Shown in pieces: positions 1-8,445 of a stretch of 12,690 nt of DNA. Location of the stretch: positions 11,044-23,733 of the forward strand of contig DHKM01000013.1 in assembly GCA_002404835.1 (NCBI GenBank). The letters run 5' to 3'. Below the pieces are notes generated by a model, which saw nothing but the letters and a program-made list of their open reading frames with translations, did not search any database and was not told the DNA's origin. Numbering within the stretch: position 1 is the first letter of the stretch; each line of letters begins with the position of its first letter. The DNA is from Caryophanales bacterium UBA4694. Its GTDB lineage: Bacteria; Bacillota_I; Bacilli_A; RFN20; CAG-288. A program made the position numbers and the translations under genes.

Positions 1-1522
1 TCAGAAAACCTTTATCGGCAACTTCTCCACCCATTTCAGCATAGAAATTTGTTTTCTCAAAAACAACATCGCCTTCTTCATCGATTGATTCTACTTTATG
101 TCCCTCTTTGAAAAGCCCAATGACTTTACTTTCCAAAACATCATCATCATAGATAAATTCACTAGGCGTGACAAAATCAATGAGATCCTTGCTTTGAAGT
201 CCAAAGGATTGTCTATCTCCTCTGCTCTTTCGTGCAAGCTCTTTCGACTTCTCAAGAAGTCTGTTATAACCTTCTTCATCAATTTTCTTTCCACTATCAA
301 TCGTAATTTCCTTTGTAAGCTCAAATGGGAATCCATAGGTATCAGATAATTTGAAGGCATCTTCAGCAGAAAGAGTATCGCCTTCTTTGCCTAAGAAATC
401 GGCAAGCATTTTCTCACCATTCTTCAACGTATAGGCAAATTTATTCTCTTCGTTTTGAATCATCTTCATGGTTCGTTCTTCATGTTCTTTAAGATACGGA
501 TAATAATGAGCCATATTCTTGGTAACTACAGGGACTAGATTGGCTAAAGTACCAGCATTAAGCCCGAGTGTTTGAGCATAACGACTTGCTCTTCTTAAGA
601 GTCTCTTCAAAACATAACCTCTTCCATCATTTGAAAAGACTGCACCATCTGCCAAAGCGAAGGTAATGGAACGGATATGATCGGCAATGACGCGATAAGC
701 AAGTTTGTATTTGCCTTCATAAGGGTATTTTGCATCTTTCTGAATGTATTCGATATAAGGCATAAAAAGATCGGTCTCAAAATTGGTCTCGGCATCTTGC
801 ATGATGCAAGCAAGACGTTCGAGTCCAGCACCGGTATCGATGTTCTTCTGAGGAAGCTGCTTATAATCCTTACGTGGAACACCAGGCATTGAATTAAACT
901 GGGAAAAGACAATATTCCAAAGTTCAATATAACGATCATTTTCCATATCATCTTGTAGAAGCTTGAGTCCAAGATGTTCCGGATCCCATTTTTCACCACG
1001 ATCGTAATTGATTTCCGTATCAGGACCACATGGACCTTCGCCGATTTCCCAGAAATTATTCACACTCGGAACCATGTTCTCTTCCGGAATACCGCATTTC
1101 ACCCAGAGATCATGGGTTTCATGGTCATCCGGATAATAAGTAACATAAAGCTTATGTGGATCCAATCCATAGTATTTGTCACTGGTGAGAAGCTCATATG
1201 CCCACGGAATGACCTGGTCTCTAAAATAATCCCCAATGGAGAAGTTTCCCATCATTTCAAAGAATGTGTGGTGCCTAGCTGTATGTCCGACATTATCGAT
1301 ATCATTAGTACGAATGCACTTCTGTGCATTGGTGATTCTACGGTGCTTTGGAGTAAGAGTTCCATCAAAATATTTTTTTAATGCAGCGACGCCTGCATTG
1401 ATCCATAACAAAGTCGGATCATTTACAGGAATCAAGGAAGCGCTTGGTTCAACATAATGTCCGTGTTCCTTAAAGAATTCCAACCACGTATCACGGATTT
1501 CATCACTTGTCATTTTTCGCAT
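1..1522 (-). CDS. alaS: Alanyl-tRNA synthetase, N-terminal part (cut by window edge)
   Basis: This is a class II aminoacyl-tRNA synthetase that charges tRNA-Ala in the cytoplasm. The frame is open from the ATG at 1522 to the window edge: 507 codons, against about 870-880 residues in the full family, so roughly 58% is present. The N-terminus (MRKMTSDEIR) leads into the catalytic core. Motif 2 (ARHHTFFEMMGNF) lies near residues 82-94, and GEGPCGPDTEIN, DTGAGLERL and DGRGYVLKRLLRRA follow in family order. The visible part ends in FYAEMGGEVADKG, which corresponds to FYAESGGQxGDxG at the start of the editing domain. The HxxxH and C-terminal dimerisation parts are therefore outside the window. The start is chosen because AGGAGA sits 8 bases upstream; a second ATG three codons in is less well placed. 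I see no frameshift or internal stop in the visible part. Confidence 0.97.
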   Translation of the reverse strand, partial: MRKMTSDEIRDTWLEFFKEHGHYVEPSASLIPVNDPTLLWINAGVAALKKYFDGTLTPKHRRITNAQKCIRTNDIDNVGHTARHHTFFEMMGNFSIGDYFRDQVIPWAYELLTSDKYYGLDPHKLYVTYYPDDHETHDLWVKCGIPEENMVPSVNNFWEIGEGPCGPDTEINYDRGEKWDPEHLGLKLLQDDMENDRYIELWNIVFSQFNSMPGVPRKDYKQLPQKNIDTGAGLERLACIMQDAETNFETDLFMPYIEYIQKDAKYPYEGKYKLAYRVIADHIRSITFALADGAVFSNDGRGYVLKRLLRRASRYAQTLGLNAGTLANLVPVVTKNMAHYYPYLKEHEERTMKMIQNEENKFAYTLKNGEKMLADFLGKEGDTLSAEDAFKLSDTYGFPFELTKEITIDSGKKIDEEGYNRLLEKSKELARKSRGDRQSFGLQSKDLIDFVTPSEFIYDDDVLESKVIGLFKEGHKVESIDEEGDVVFEKTNFYAEMGGEVADKGFL

Positions 1523-1558
1523 AATAAATCTCTCCTAAGAATTTGATTTAACTTAAAG

Positions 1559-1564
1559 ATTATA
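1559..1564 (-). promoter_or_regulatory. Likely -10 box of the alaS promoter
   Basis: On the minus strand there is a perfect TATAAT, which would start transcription about 30 bases before the alaS ATG. No good -35 hexamer lies 16-18 bases upstream; a TTGAAT occurs only 11 bases away. The call therefore rests on the -10 box and its position. The short leader leaves no room for a T-box. Confidence 0.4.
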
Positions 1565-1646
1565 ATACTTTTATTATTCAAGAGAGAGACTTTGATTTTC
1601 TTTTTATCCTTTTAGAGAATGTTTTTTATCCAAAAAGGAAGATTTG

Positions 1647-1675
1647 TTGAACGTTAGAATGCCGGATGCTAAAAT
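1647..1675 (+). promoter_or_regulatory. Promoter of the ABC exporter operon
   Basis: TTGAAC (1647-1652) is followed after exactly 17 bases by TAAAAT (1670-1675), preceded by TGC, so it also has an extended -10 element. Transcription would begin near 1682, giving a leader of about 20 bases that holds the AAGGAGG ribosome binding site (1689-1695) six bases before the start codon. AACGTTAGA at 1650-1658 overlaps the -35 box and resembles a single LytTR half-site; this last point is weak. Confidence 0.75.
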
Positions 1676-1701
1676 GAACTATCAAAACAAGGAGGAATCC
1701 A

Positions 1702-2421
1702 ATGATCAATCTCGTAAATTTGTCGAAAGACTATGGAAAAGGAATGGTTGTAAAAGGAATTACCTTAACAATTAAAGACGGAGAAATCTTCGGCCTTCTT
1801 GGCCCAAACGGTGCTGGAAAATCCACGACATTGAAAATGATGACAGGGATACTCTACCCCAGTAAAGGAGATGTCATTTACGATTCCTACTCTGTCATCA
1901 AAAATCCCATCGAAGCCAAATCTTCATTTGGGTATGTTCCGGATAGTCCAGATATGTTTTTAGGATTCACTGGACTTGACTATCTTACTTTTATCGCATC
2001 GGTCTATCATATAGATAAAGAATTGGCAAAAAAAAGAATCAATGAATTAAGTAAGGAATTCCACTTGGAAGAAAGTTTGAATGAAACAATCATCGATTAT
2101 TCTCATGGTATGCGACAGAAGATTTTCATCATCTCATCTCTTCTTCATGAACCGAAAAACTGGATTCTTGATGAACCAATGACCGGTCTTGACCCGGATT
2201 CCGCCTTCACAGTGAAGCAAACCATGAGAAAATTGAAAGAAGAAAACAAAACCGTTCTTTTCTCAACACATGTTTTAGATGTAGCAGAAAAAATCTGTGA
2301 CCGCATCGGAATCCTCGTTGATGGCGAACTGAAGTTTGTTGGAACAACGGACGAACTAAGGGAGAAGGAAAAATTGACTCAGGGCGACCTGGAAGATTTA
2401 TTCCTGAACTTCACAAAATGA
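1702..2421 (+). CDS. ABC transporter ATP-binding protein (exporter type)
   Basis: This is the nucleotide-binding subunit of an ABC-2-type exporter. It is 239 residues with all ATPase motifs: Walker A GPNGAGKST at 34-42, a signature SHGMRQK from residue 134 in place of LSGGQ, Walker B ILDEP with D157 and catalytic E158, the D-loop GLDP, and the H-loop histidine H190. The Q-loop region reads GYVPDSPDMF and lacks the usual glutamine, a variation I believe recurs in this exporter subfamily. It would act at the inner face of the membrane with the next gene, whose start overlaps its stop by four bases (ATGA). The start is fixed by AAGGAGG six bases upstream. The substrate is unknown; antimicrobial peptides, drugs or lipids are usual for the family. 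Its neighbours downstream are a LytTR response regulator and a GHKL kinase, an arrangement common for peptide-related exporters. Confidence 0.92.
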   Translation: MINLVNLSKDYGKGMVVKGITLTIKDGEIFGLLGPNGAGKSTTLKMMTGILYPSKGDVIYDSYSVIKNPIEAKSSFGYVPDSPDMFLGFTGLDYLTFIASVYHIDKELAKKRINELSKEFHLEESLNETIIDYSHGMRQKIFIISSLLHEPKNWILDEPMTGLDPDSAFTVKQTMRKLKEENKTVLFSTHVLDVAEKICDRIGILVDGELKFVGTTDELREKEKLTQGDLEDLFLNFTK

Positions 2422-4073
2422 AAGAACTATTGCAATTAATACGTGCAGTCAATGCCAATAATCTCACCGTAAACAGAAAAAAGAAGAACGGCAAAATAAG
2501 AAAAAACAAGGTTTTTAGTCTTTCTCTTTTTTTATCAGGACTGATTCTTCTGAGTGTGAACGTTACCAATTTCACCTCAACTTTCTTTACGTTGAAAAGT
2601 CTCGGCTTCTCTGCAGCGGATTACCGGGATTATATTTCTTTTTTTCTTTCTTGTGTTTTCTTCTATGGCCTATTCATGAGTTTGTGCCTCTCCATATCTA
2701 TCTTTTTCAAAGGAAAGGACGAAATCTTTCTTCCATTACCAATATCAGGTCATAAAATCTTCTTAGCTAAGATGCTACTTTCCTCTTCCTATAATTTCTA
2801 TTACGGAGGAATGACTCTTCTCACCTGTTCGTTTCTTGTCTGTATCTTAATGGGATTTAATGCTATCAGTTATTTTTATTCTTTCCTTTTCTTTTTGTTT
2901 TTCATGCTCTTTTCTCCTTGTTTAAGTTTCTTGATTCTAAGTCTTTTATCAAAATTCATCAATCTTAAATCATCCAAAAAATTTGTTTCTATCCTAACAA
3001 TACTTTTCGGCATACTGGGGGCTTTATCACTATTTCCCATCAATTCAACCTCCTCTCTTTTTCCCAATGCAGAAAACCTAACCAAAGCTGATGCCATTAA
3101 TGTATTGGCTACATTTCTAAACAAGTTTCGATTCATTTCTTTTTTCCTTAATGGTGAAGTCAATGCCATTTACCATACCAGAAGCGCTGATCACCTTTAT
3201 GTCTTAATTTATTTCCTAATAACAGCGTTGGCATTGGCTTTAACCTTTTTCATAACTAAATCCTCTTATATAAAAACTCTCGGAAACAAAGTCACTAGAA
3301 TCAAAAAGGCAGAAAATCCAAGCAAATCAAAAAGAAAGGAAATACAATCCTACAAAAGAATTTCTCATCCATTCTTTATGAAGGTCCACCTAGAATTTTC
3401 AAATTATGTACACGAAGGAACTCTTTTCTTCTTTTCCCTTATCACTTCCATTCTATTCTACCTTACTTTAATCAATACCATGATTTCTCTAAAAAAGGAT
3501 ACAAACATCCCGTTTGAAATTTACACAGGAATGGTTCTTATCTTCCAATGCTTCAGTATGGATTTCTCGACTCTACCTTATATCGCCCTAAGCATCAATA
3601 AAGAGAACCTAGTCTTGTTGAAGACATTTCCAATTAAAAAGAATGGAGATTTTTTTGCAAAATTAGTACCTTCTTTCGCTCTATATCTTCCTCTTTATTT
3701 GATTTACACAACCATTTCATTATCCGTGGTTGCCTCCATGGAAACAATTCTCCCCTTTGTCCTTATCTCATTTGCCTTTGCTTTATCAGTCATTTTTTCT
3801 AGTAATTACCTCGGAAATCGTTTCCCGAACTTTAATTATGGCAATGTATTCGAAATCTTAAAAAAGGGCATAGGTGCCATCCTTTCAAGATTCCTATCTA
3901 CTATTTTTTGTATACCACTGACTGTTTTCGTCATTGGCTTTCCAATGCTTGGTATTAACCGACTGCTTTCCTACCTTATAGCATTTATCTTCTTTGGCAT
4001 TCTTGCAATCCTTTTTCTTGTTTTTAGTCGAAAAAGGCTAAATCAATTCTACAAGTCGGACTATACAAGATAA
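2418..4073 (+). CDS. ABC exporter membrane subunit
   Basis: This 551-residue, strongly hydrophobic protein is translationally coupled to the ATPase gene by an ATGA overlap. It has a short basic cytoplasmic N-terminus (a lysine/arginine-rich stretch near residues 19-31) and then about a dozen membrane segments: several before residue 210, a polar linker, one near 260, a basic cytoplasmic stretch around 290-320, and the rest in the C-terminal half. A sequence near residue 105 (EIFLPLPISGHKIFLAKML) resembles a cytoplasmic element that recurs in large ABC-2-type permeases ('LPLPIS...I..aK'). The duplicated appearance, with six or so segments on each side of a basic linker, suggests that one polypeptide supplies both halves of the pore. 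No peptidase or binding domain is visible. The substrate cannot be inferred. The coding strand is very T-rich, as expected for a membrane protein in an AT-rich genome. Confidence 0.85.
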   Translation: MKELLQLIRAVNANNLTVNRKKKNGKIRKNKVFSLSLFLSGLILLSVNVTNFTSTFFTLKSLGFSAADYRDYISFFLSCVFFYGLFMSLCLSISIFFKGKDEIFLPLPISGHKIFLAKMLLSSSYNFYYGGMTLLTCSFLVCILMGFNAISYFYSFLFFLFFMLFSPCLSFLILSLLSKFINLKSSKKFVSILTILFGILGALSLFPINSTSSLFPNAENLTKADAINVLATFLNKFRFISFFLNGEVNAIYHTRSADHLYVLIYFLITALALALTFFITKSSYIKTLGNKVTRIKKAENPSKSKRKEIQSYKRISHPFFMKVHLEFSNYVHEGTLFFFSLITSILFYLTLINTMISLKKDTNIPFEIYTGMVLIFQCFSMDFSTLPYIALSINKENLVLLKTFPIKKNGDFFAKLVPSFALYLPLYLIYTTISLSVVASMETILPFVLISFAFALSVIFSSNYLGNRFPNFNYGNVFEILKKGIGAILSRFLSTIFCIPLTVFVIGFPMLGINRLLSYLIAFIFFGILAILFLVFSRKRLNQFYKSDYTR

Positions 4074-4090
4074 AAGGGATTGTCCCCTTC

Positions 4091-4119
4091 TTGAAGAAAC
4101 ACAGAATTATTTTTATAAT
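4091..4119 (+). promoter_or_regulatory. Promoter of the response regulator-kinase operon
   Basis: TTGAAG (4091-4096), a 17-base spacer and a perfect TATAAT (4114-4119) lie in the 71-base gap after the permease stop. Transcription would start near 4126, about 19 bases before the ATG at 4145, with a weak purine-rich ribosome binding site (AGAGAGAGA) in between. The two-component pair can thus be expressed independently of the exporter, although read-through is likely because no terminator separates them. Confidence 0.75.
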
Positions 4120-4144
4120 AACTGAAAAGAGAGAGATTTTTATC

Positions 4145-4858
4145 ATGACCATTAAAGTAGCAATCGTTGAGGATGAAGAGAAGGCTTACGAAAGTCTCAA
4201 AAACCTGTTGCTTGCCAATGCAAGAGAGAAAAATCGCGAATACAGCATTTCCAAATTCACAAGTGGCGAAGATTTTCTTTACAACGGAAACATTACCTTC
4301 GATATCATTTTCATGGATATAAACATGCCGGGAATCGATGGTTTGGAAACAGCAAGACAGATGAGAAAGAAAATGCCTGATAGCTACCTCTTCTTCGTCA
4401 CTGACTTAGCCCAATATGCCATCAAAGGATATGAAGTTGACGCCATCGACTATATTGTAAAGCCTGTCATTTACGATCATTTGAAAACAAGATTAGACAA
4501 AGTGGTTTCCCTTCTCCAGGAAAAGGCCTGTGAACCGAAGATAACAATAAAGACGGAAGAGGGAATTATGGCAATAAAAGCAGGTGATATCGAATACATC
4601 GAAATCATCGACCATCGACTCTTCTTCCATACGGAAAAGGCTACCTACAGTACGTATGGGAGTCTTAGCGAAATCGAAAAAATCTTGCCGAAATCCGATT
4701 TCATCCGATGCAACCATTGTTATCTCGTCAATCTGAAGTACGTAACAGCCATTGAAAAATCAAGTGTCACATTAAAGGAAAACAATTTGCAGATTTCAAG
4801 AACGAAAAAGAAAGCATTCGTCGAAGCGTTTACGGAATATTTGGGGAAGCATAGCTAA
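4145..4858 (+). CDS. LytTR-family response regulator
   Basis: This is a 237-residue DNA-binding response regulator of the AgrA/LytR (LytTR) type. The receiver domain spans about residues 3-120, with acidic pocket E9-D10, phosphoacceptor D58 in FMDINMPG, T86 and K106 in the KP motif. After a short linker a LytTR domain fills about residues 132-237 (KTEEGIMAIKAGDIEYIE ... FIRCNHCYLVNLKYV ... LQISRTKKKAF), the usual ten-stranded DNA-binding fold that recognises paired half-sites. I choose the ATG at 4145 rather than an in-frame TTG at 4091, because the TTG is the first base triplet of a consensus -35 box and receiver domains begin just at MTIKVAIVEDE. The stop overlaps the kinase start by one base (TAATG). 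It probably controls its own operon and/or the upstream exporter; the direct targets are not shown. Confidence 0.92.
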   Translation: MTIKVAIVEDEEKAYESLKNLLLANAREKNREYSISKFTSGEDFLYNGNITFDIIFMDINMPGIDGLETARQMRKKMPDSYLFFVTDLAQYAIKGYEVDAIDYIVKPVIYDHLKTRLDKVVSLLQEKACEPKITIKTEEGIMAIKAGDIEYIEIIDHRLFFHTEKATYSTYGSLSEIEKILPKSDFIRCNHCYLVNLKYVTAIEKSSVTLKENNLQISRTKKKAFVEAFTEYLGKHS

Positions 4859-6180
4859 TGATTTTTAATATCGACAATGTCTTCAACCTACTTGTTGAAG
4901 CAGAGAGCCTCTTTCTTTGCTTTCTTTTCTCTTTTTCCTTCAAAAAAAAGAAACATTTCATCCTCAAAAGCTGTATTACCATAACATGTTCGCTTCTTGT
5001 CGGTTTTTTCTCACAAAGCATCAAAATACCGGATAATATAATTTGCTCTTTATCCTTGACTTATATCCTCGTCTTCCTTACTTTGCCGATTACCTTATCC
5101 GTCTGTTTTGAATATTCTTTTTCCTCTTCCTTGTTTCTTTCCATCATTGGTTATTCATTCCGACATATGATCTATCTCCTTTGGCAGCTCCTTTCATATC
5201 TAGCAAAAGACCTTTTGCATCTGGAATTGGATAATTTCTCCTATTATTGGTTGATTTTGGCATTAATTTCAATATTGGTCTACCTGCCAGTCGGCTACCT
5301 TCTGACGAAAAGAATCCGGATGAATCCGAATATTGCACTACCATCTTTCACAATCATCATCGCCAGTTTCTTCTCCTTGATGATTACCATCGTTTTGAAT
5401 ATCTTTGCACTTTCTTACAATGACAACGAAAACCTGCCGATATCATTGCCCTATGTATTAAACATCTTCGCTTTTGTTTCTTCCGGGATGATCATTCTGC
5501 TTTTGATAGGGAATGCAAAGCAAATTGAGCTGGAAAGTGAAATCGTTGCTGTCAACCAATTAAGACATCAAGAAGAAAAACAATATGAAATGACCAAAGA
5601 AAGCATCGATCTGATAAATATAAAATGCCATGACCTAAGACACCAGATACGAGAATTAAGTCAAGGAAGGACAATGGTAAGCAAAGAAGAACTTGAATCC
5701 ATCGAAGATGCCATCCGAATCTACGACACGAAAATGAAAACGGGGAACACTTCATTAGATATCCTTTTGCAGGAAAAATCACTTATTTGCGCAAAAAACA
5801 GCATTACCTTCGATTGTATCATAGATGGAAAACAGCTCAAATTCATCAAGGACAGTGACATATACTCCCTATTCGGAAACATCTTAGACAATGCCATAGA
5901 ATCCTGTTTAAAACTAGAAAACAAGGACCAAAGAACCATTACCTTGAAAGTAAAGAAAATCGCAAATGGAGTCTTCTGCTATGAGGAAAATCCAATCTAT
6001 ACACCAATTTATTTCAAAGATGGCCTTCCGATTTCAACAAAAGGAGATAACCGTTATCATGGCTTTGGTATGAAATCGATTGCCAATATCGTCAATTCCT
6101 ATCAGGGAACCCTGAAAATAAAATCGGAACGTAATCGTTTTTGCCTCTCCATCTTCTTTCCAGAAAACGAAAACGAATAA
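4858..6180 (+). CDS. GHKL (AgrC/HPK10-type) sensor histidine kinase
   Basis: This 440-residue membrane sensor kinase is the partner of the preceding response regulator, with its start overlapping that stop (TAATG) and a GGGGA ribosome binding site inside the regulator's last codons. The N-terminal half (about residues 5-225) holds around six membrane segments with no extracellular domain, as in AgrC-like peptide receptors. A coiled linker follows. The phosphoacceptor box is CHDLRHQI with H258, typical of the HPK10 group. The GHKL ATPase domain contains the N-box NILDNAIES (341-349) and a G-box HGFGMKSI (G402, G404) near the C-terminus. The protein is full length. The ligand is unknown. No small peptide precursor or AgrB-like processing gene is visible nearby, so a classical quorum-sensing cassette is not supported here. 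The gene ends at a strong terminator. Confidence 0.9.
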   Translation: MIFNIDNVFNLLVEAESLFLCFLFSFSFKKKKHFILKSCITITCSLLVGFFSQSIKIPDNIICSLSLTYILVFLTLPITLSVCFEYSFSSSLFLSIIGYSFRHMIYLLWQLLSYLAKDLLHLELDNFSYYWLILALISILVYLPVGYLLTKRIRMNPNIALPSFTIIIASFFSLMITIVLNIFALSYNDNENLPISLPYVLNIFAFVSSGMIILLLIGNAKQIELESEIVAVNQLRHQEEKQYEMTKESIDLINIKCHDLRHQIRELSQGRTMVSKEELESIEDAIRIYDTKMKTGNTSLDILLQEKSLICAKNSITFDCIIDGKQLKFIKDSDIYSLFGNILDNAIESCLKLENKDQRTITLKVKKIANGVFCYEENPIYTPIYFKDGLPISTKGDNRYHGFGMKSIANIVNSYQGTLKIKSERNRFCLSIFFPENENE

Positions 6181-6208
6181 AAAGCGAAGCCGTTGAGCTT
6201 CGCTTTTT
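6179..6208. terminator. Bidirectional intrinsic terminator between convergent operons
   Basis: The 7-bp GC-rich stem GCGAAGC (6184-6190) / GCTTCGC (6197-6203) has the 6-base loop CGTTGA. It is flanked by five A on the left and five T on the right, so each strand reads as a stem followed by a U-run. It begins at the kinase stop codon and lies immediately after the permease stop at 6210, serving both operons. Confidence 0.92.
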
Positions 6209-6209
6209 A

Positions 6210-7223
6210 TTATCGTTTTCCTTTATCGTAAGGAATTCCTTCAGCTTTAGGACATCCAGATTTCTTATGACCAATAATCAAAACAACAATAACAAGGAAA
6301 TAAGGAATGATGTTATAGAAATACATCGGGAGTTCAAGCTTACTTAAGAATGGAATAGAAGAGGAAAGAATTCCAAGACTTTTCAAAAATCCAAAGAACA
6401 GGGCGCCAAGGAAAATAAGAAAAGGATTCCAGTTTCCGAAAATCATAATAGCAAGAGCAAGGAAACCAAGTCCACCGACTTGACTCTCAGCAGTCGTTCC
6501 ATAAGCCGTTGCAATATAAACAAAACCACCGAGTCCTGCCAATGCACCGGATATAGAAGTGCCAAGCAGTCGCATCTTCCCGACATTGATTCCAACACTG
6601 TCTGCCGCATGGGGATTCTCACCACAAGCTCTAAGGTGTGTACCTGTTTTACTCTTATAAAGCCAAATAGAAAGGAAAACAAATAATATAATCACTATAT
6701 AGGTAGAAATATAAGTCTTGTCGAAAAGGAAATTGAGAACCGGGTTTTCCATCACCGCTTTTTGGAAATTTGGATTATAATTTTGAGCAATTAAAACGAA
6801 ATTTCCATTTCCACGAATTTTTTCATTACCGAAGAAAAGCAGTCCGAAGGCACAAACAATAGCAGGAGCAAGATTATTCAATGCTGTACCGATGATAGTC
6901 TGATCAGCTTTCATTTTGATGGCTGCAAATGAGAGTAAAAGAGAAAGAAGAAATCCGCTAACCATGCTGACAAGCATACAGAGTACAAAAAGTCCTTGAT
7001 TGGCAAGAAGTCTAAGACCTGCATCGGTCGTCTGAATATCGAAATATCCGCCTTTAGTCATCAAGCTGCAGAATATCGCACCGATAAAAGCCCCGAAAAT
7101 CATCTCACCGTCCAAGGCAAGATTGATAATACCGCTGCGTTCAGCAAAAACACCGCCCAGAGCAACAATCAAGAGAGGTATCATATAAATGATTGTTTGC
7201 TGAATGATATAAGTAATATCCAT
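6210..7223 (-). CDS. nupQ: Nucleoside ABC importer, second permease (NupQ/YufQ-like)
   Basis: This 337-residue inner-membrane permease belongs to the branched-chain amino acid/ribose/nucleoside permease superfamily (BPD_transp_2). Diagnostic is the N-terminal FAERSGIINLALDGEM near residues 26-41, the signature of the second permease of BMP-dependent nucleoside importers. RACGENPHAADSVGIN near residue 200 is the cytoplasmic coupling region that contacts the ATPase. Eight to ten hydrophobic segments follow one another, ending in a charged tail (KSGCPKAEG...). It pairs with the preceding gene to form the pore. Only one base separates its ATG from the upstream gene's TGA, and its AGGAGG ribosome binding site (7231-7236) lies within that gene's last codons, so translation is coupled. 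The nearest characterised system is B. subtilis NupNOPQ (YufNOPQ); the symbol is by analogy. Confidence 0.88.
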   Translation of the reverse strand: MDITYIIQQTIIYMIPLLIVALGGVFAERSGIINLALDGEMIFGAFIGAIFCSLMTKGGYFDIQTTDAGLRLLANQGLFVLCMLVSMVSGFLLSLLLSFAAIKMKADQTIIGTALNNLAPAIVCAFGLLFFGNEKIRGNGNFVLIAQNYNPNFQKAVMENPVLNFLFDKTYISTYIVIILFVFLSIWLYKSKTGTHLRACGENPHAADSVGINVGKMRLLGTSISGALAGLGGFVYIATAYGTTAESQVGGLGFLALAIMIFGNWNPFLIFLGALFFGFLKSLGILSSSIPFLSKLELPMYFYNIIPYFLVIVVLIIGHKKSGCPKAEGIPYDKGKR

Positions 7224-7224
7224 A

Positions 7225-8445
7225 TCATTTTCCTCCTTCTTTGTTTTCCGTTTGCTTTTCAGGAAGCAAATCGATTGTCAAAACATGAAGAAGATATGCA
7301 CTCTTCTTGTCATTACGCTTCTTGCTTGCACCCGAGAATGTTTCAAGGAAGAAACGGGAGAATCCAGATAGATAAACAATAACAGCAACAATAATATCAG
7401 CAAAATAGCGGTTGAATCCAGAAATGGAAAGGAAACTGCCACTAGCAGATATATATCTCATAAATATAGCCGAGAAAATAATACCTATCGGATTGCAATT
7501 TGCAAGAAGTGCGACAGGGATACCATCAAACCCATAGGAAGGAAGATTTTGATAAGCACTAAGGAACTGAACTTCAATTCCAGGGTTAAGATAATAGAAG
7601 CAACCACCTAGACCAGCAAGACCTCCAGCAATCATCATAGACAATATGATATATTTTTTCTCATTGATTCCAGCATATTTGGCACAGAAATGATTAAGTC
7701 CGCATGCCCTTAAGGAATAGCCGAATGTGGTCTTACGCATGACAAACCAAAGAACAATTGCAATAGCAATGGCAATGAAGATTGAAATATCTAGATAACT
7801 GTTTTGAGTAAATTCTTTTAGAAACAAACTTGGTGTTCCATTCCCGGTCACTGCAGTCTTAATAAGATAACCGGATTTTCCGGATGTCTTGTTGATCAAA
7901 TTATGCTGAGTAGAAAAGAACCACGTGAATGAATTGGCCGCAATCCAGTTAGTCATGATACAGATGATTACTTCATTAATTCCGAGTGTAGCTTTCAAAA
8001 TACCCGGAATTGCACCCCATATCATACCTGCAAGTGCACCAGCCAATACTGCAAGAATCCAGATAAGCACGCCTTGAACAGGCTTTCCAGTAGAATCGAT
8101 ACTTAAAGCTATATACAAGGAAGCAGCCGTTCCTACAAGAAACTGACCAGGTGCTCCGATATTGAAAAGACCAGTCTTATAGGCAATACCAACGGAAAGG
8201 CCAGTAAAAATCAAGGGAACAGCATAGAAGAGCATATTGCCAAACTCTTTCAAAGGTTTAAGAGCAGAAAAAGGTCCCATGAAAAGTTGTGCAATACCAT
8301 TTCCGAGATTGGCACTGCTAATAAGAAAAGAACAGATAACCATAACCAAAATACCGATTACAAAACCGATAAGAATGGACATGATAGAAGAAGAAAAGGA
8401 AATTAATGCATCCGAAGAAATCAATCGCCGCTTGTTTTTCGTCAT
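7225..8445 (-). CDS. nupP: Nucleoside ABC importer, first permease (NupP/YufP-like)
   Basis: This 406-residue permease is the larger of the pair in BMP-dependent nucleoside importers. It starts with a basic N-terminus and a membrane segment. It then carries AYKTGLFNIGAPGQFLVGTAAS near residues 88-109, the hallmark of this subfamily, and a coupling region YSLRACGLNHFCAKYAGIN near residue 240. About ten membrane segments are visible. The C-terminal tail is charged and contains a basic stretch (SKKRNDKKSA). Its ATG overlaps the ATPase stop by four bases (ATGA). It ends in TGA, which with the ATPase stop argues for the standard genetic code. Substrate by family: purine and pyrimidine nucleosides. 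The purine riboswitch upstream of the operon points to guanosine- or inosine-like substrates. Confidence 0.88.
   Translation of the reverse strand: MTKNKRRLISSDALISFSSSIMSILIGFVIGILVMVICSFLISSANLGNGIAQLFMGPFSALKPLKEFGNMLFYAVPLIFTGLSVGIAYKTGLFNIGAPGQFLVGTAASLYIALSIDSTGKPVQGVLIWILAVLAGALAGMIWGAIPGILKATLGINEVIICIMTNWIAANSFTWFFSTQHNLINKTSGKSGYLIKTAVTGNGTPSLFLKEFTQNSYLDISIFIAIAIAIVLWFVMRKTTFGYSLRACGLNHFCAKYAGINEKKYIILSMMIAGGLAGLGGCFYYLNPGIEVQFLSAYQNLPSYGFDGIPVALLANCNPIGIIFSAIFMRYISASGSFLSISGFNRYFADIIVAVIVYLSGFSRFFLETFSGASKKRNDKKSAYLLHVLTIDLLPEKQTENKEGGK

Noticed and set aside
607..1381. Open frames of 135-140 codons on both strands within 607-1381
   Set aside because: They are out of frame or antisense to the intact alaS reading frame, which shows all catalytic motifs in order.
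1523..1640. T-box leader for alaS
   Set aside because: The gap is too short, the -10 box lies about 40 bases from the start codon, and no T-box sequence (TGGNACCGCG) or terminator is present.
4074..4095. Terminator between exporter permease and response regulator
   Set aside because: AAGGGA/TCCCCTT can pair only with a bulge and is not followed by a U-run; it leads straight into the -35 box of the next promoter.
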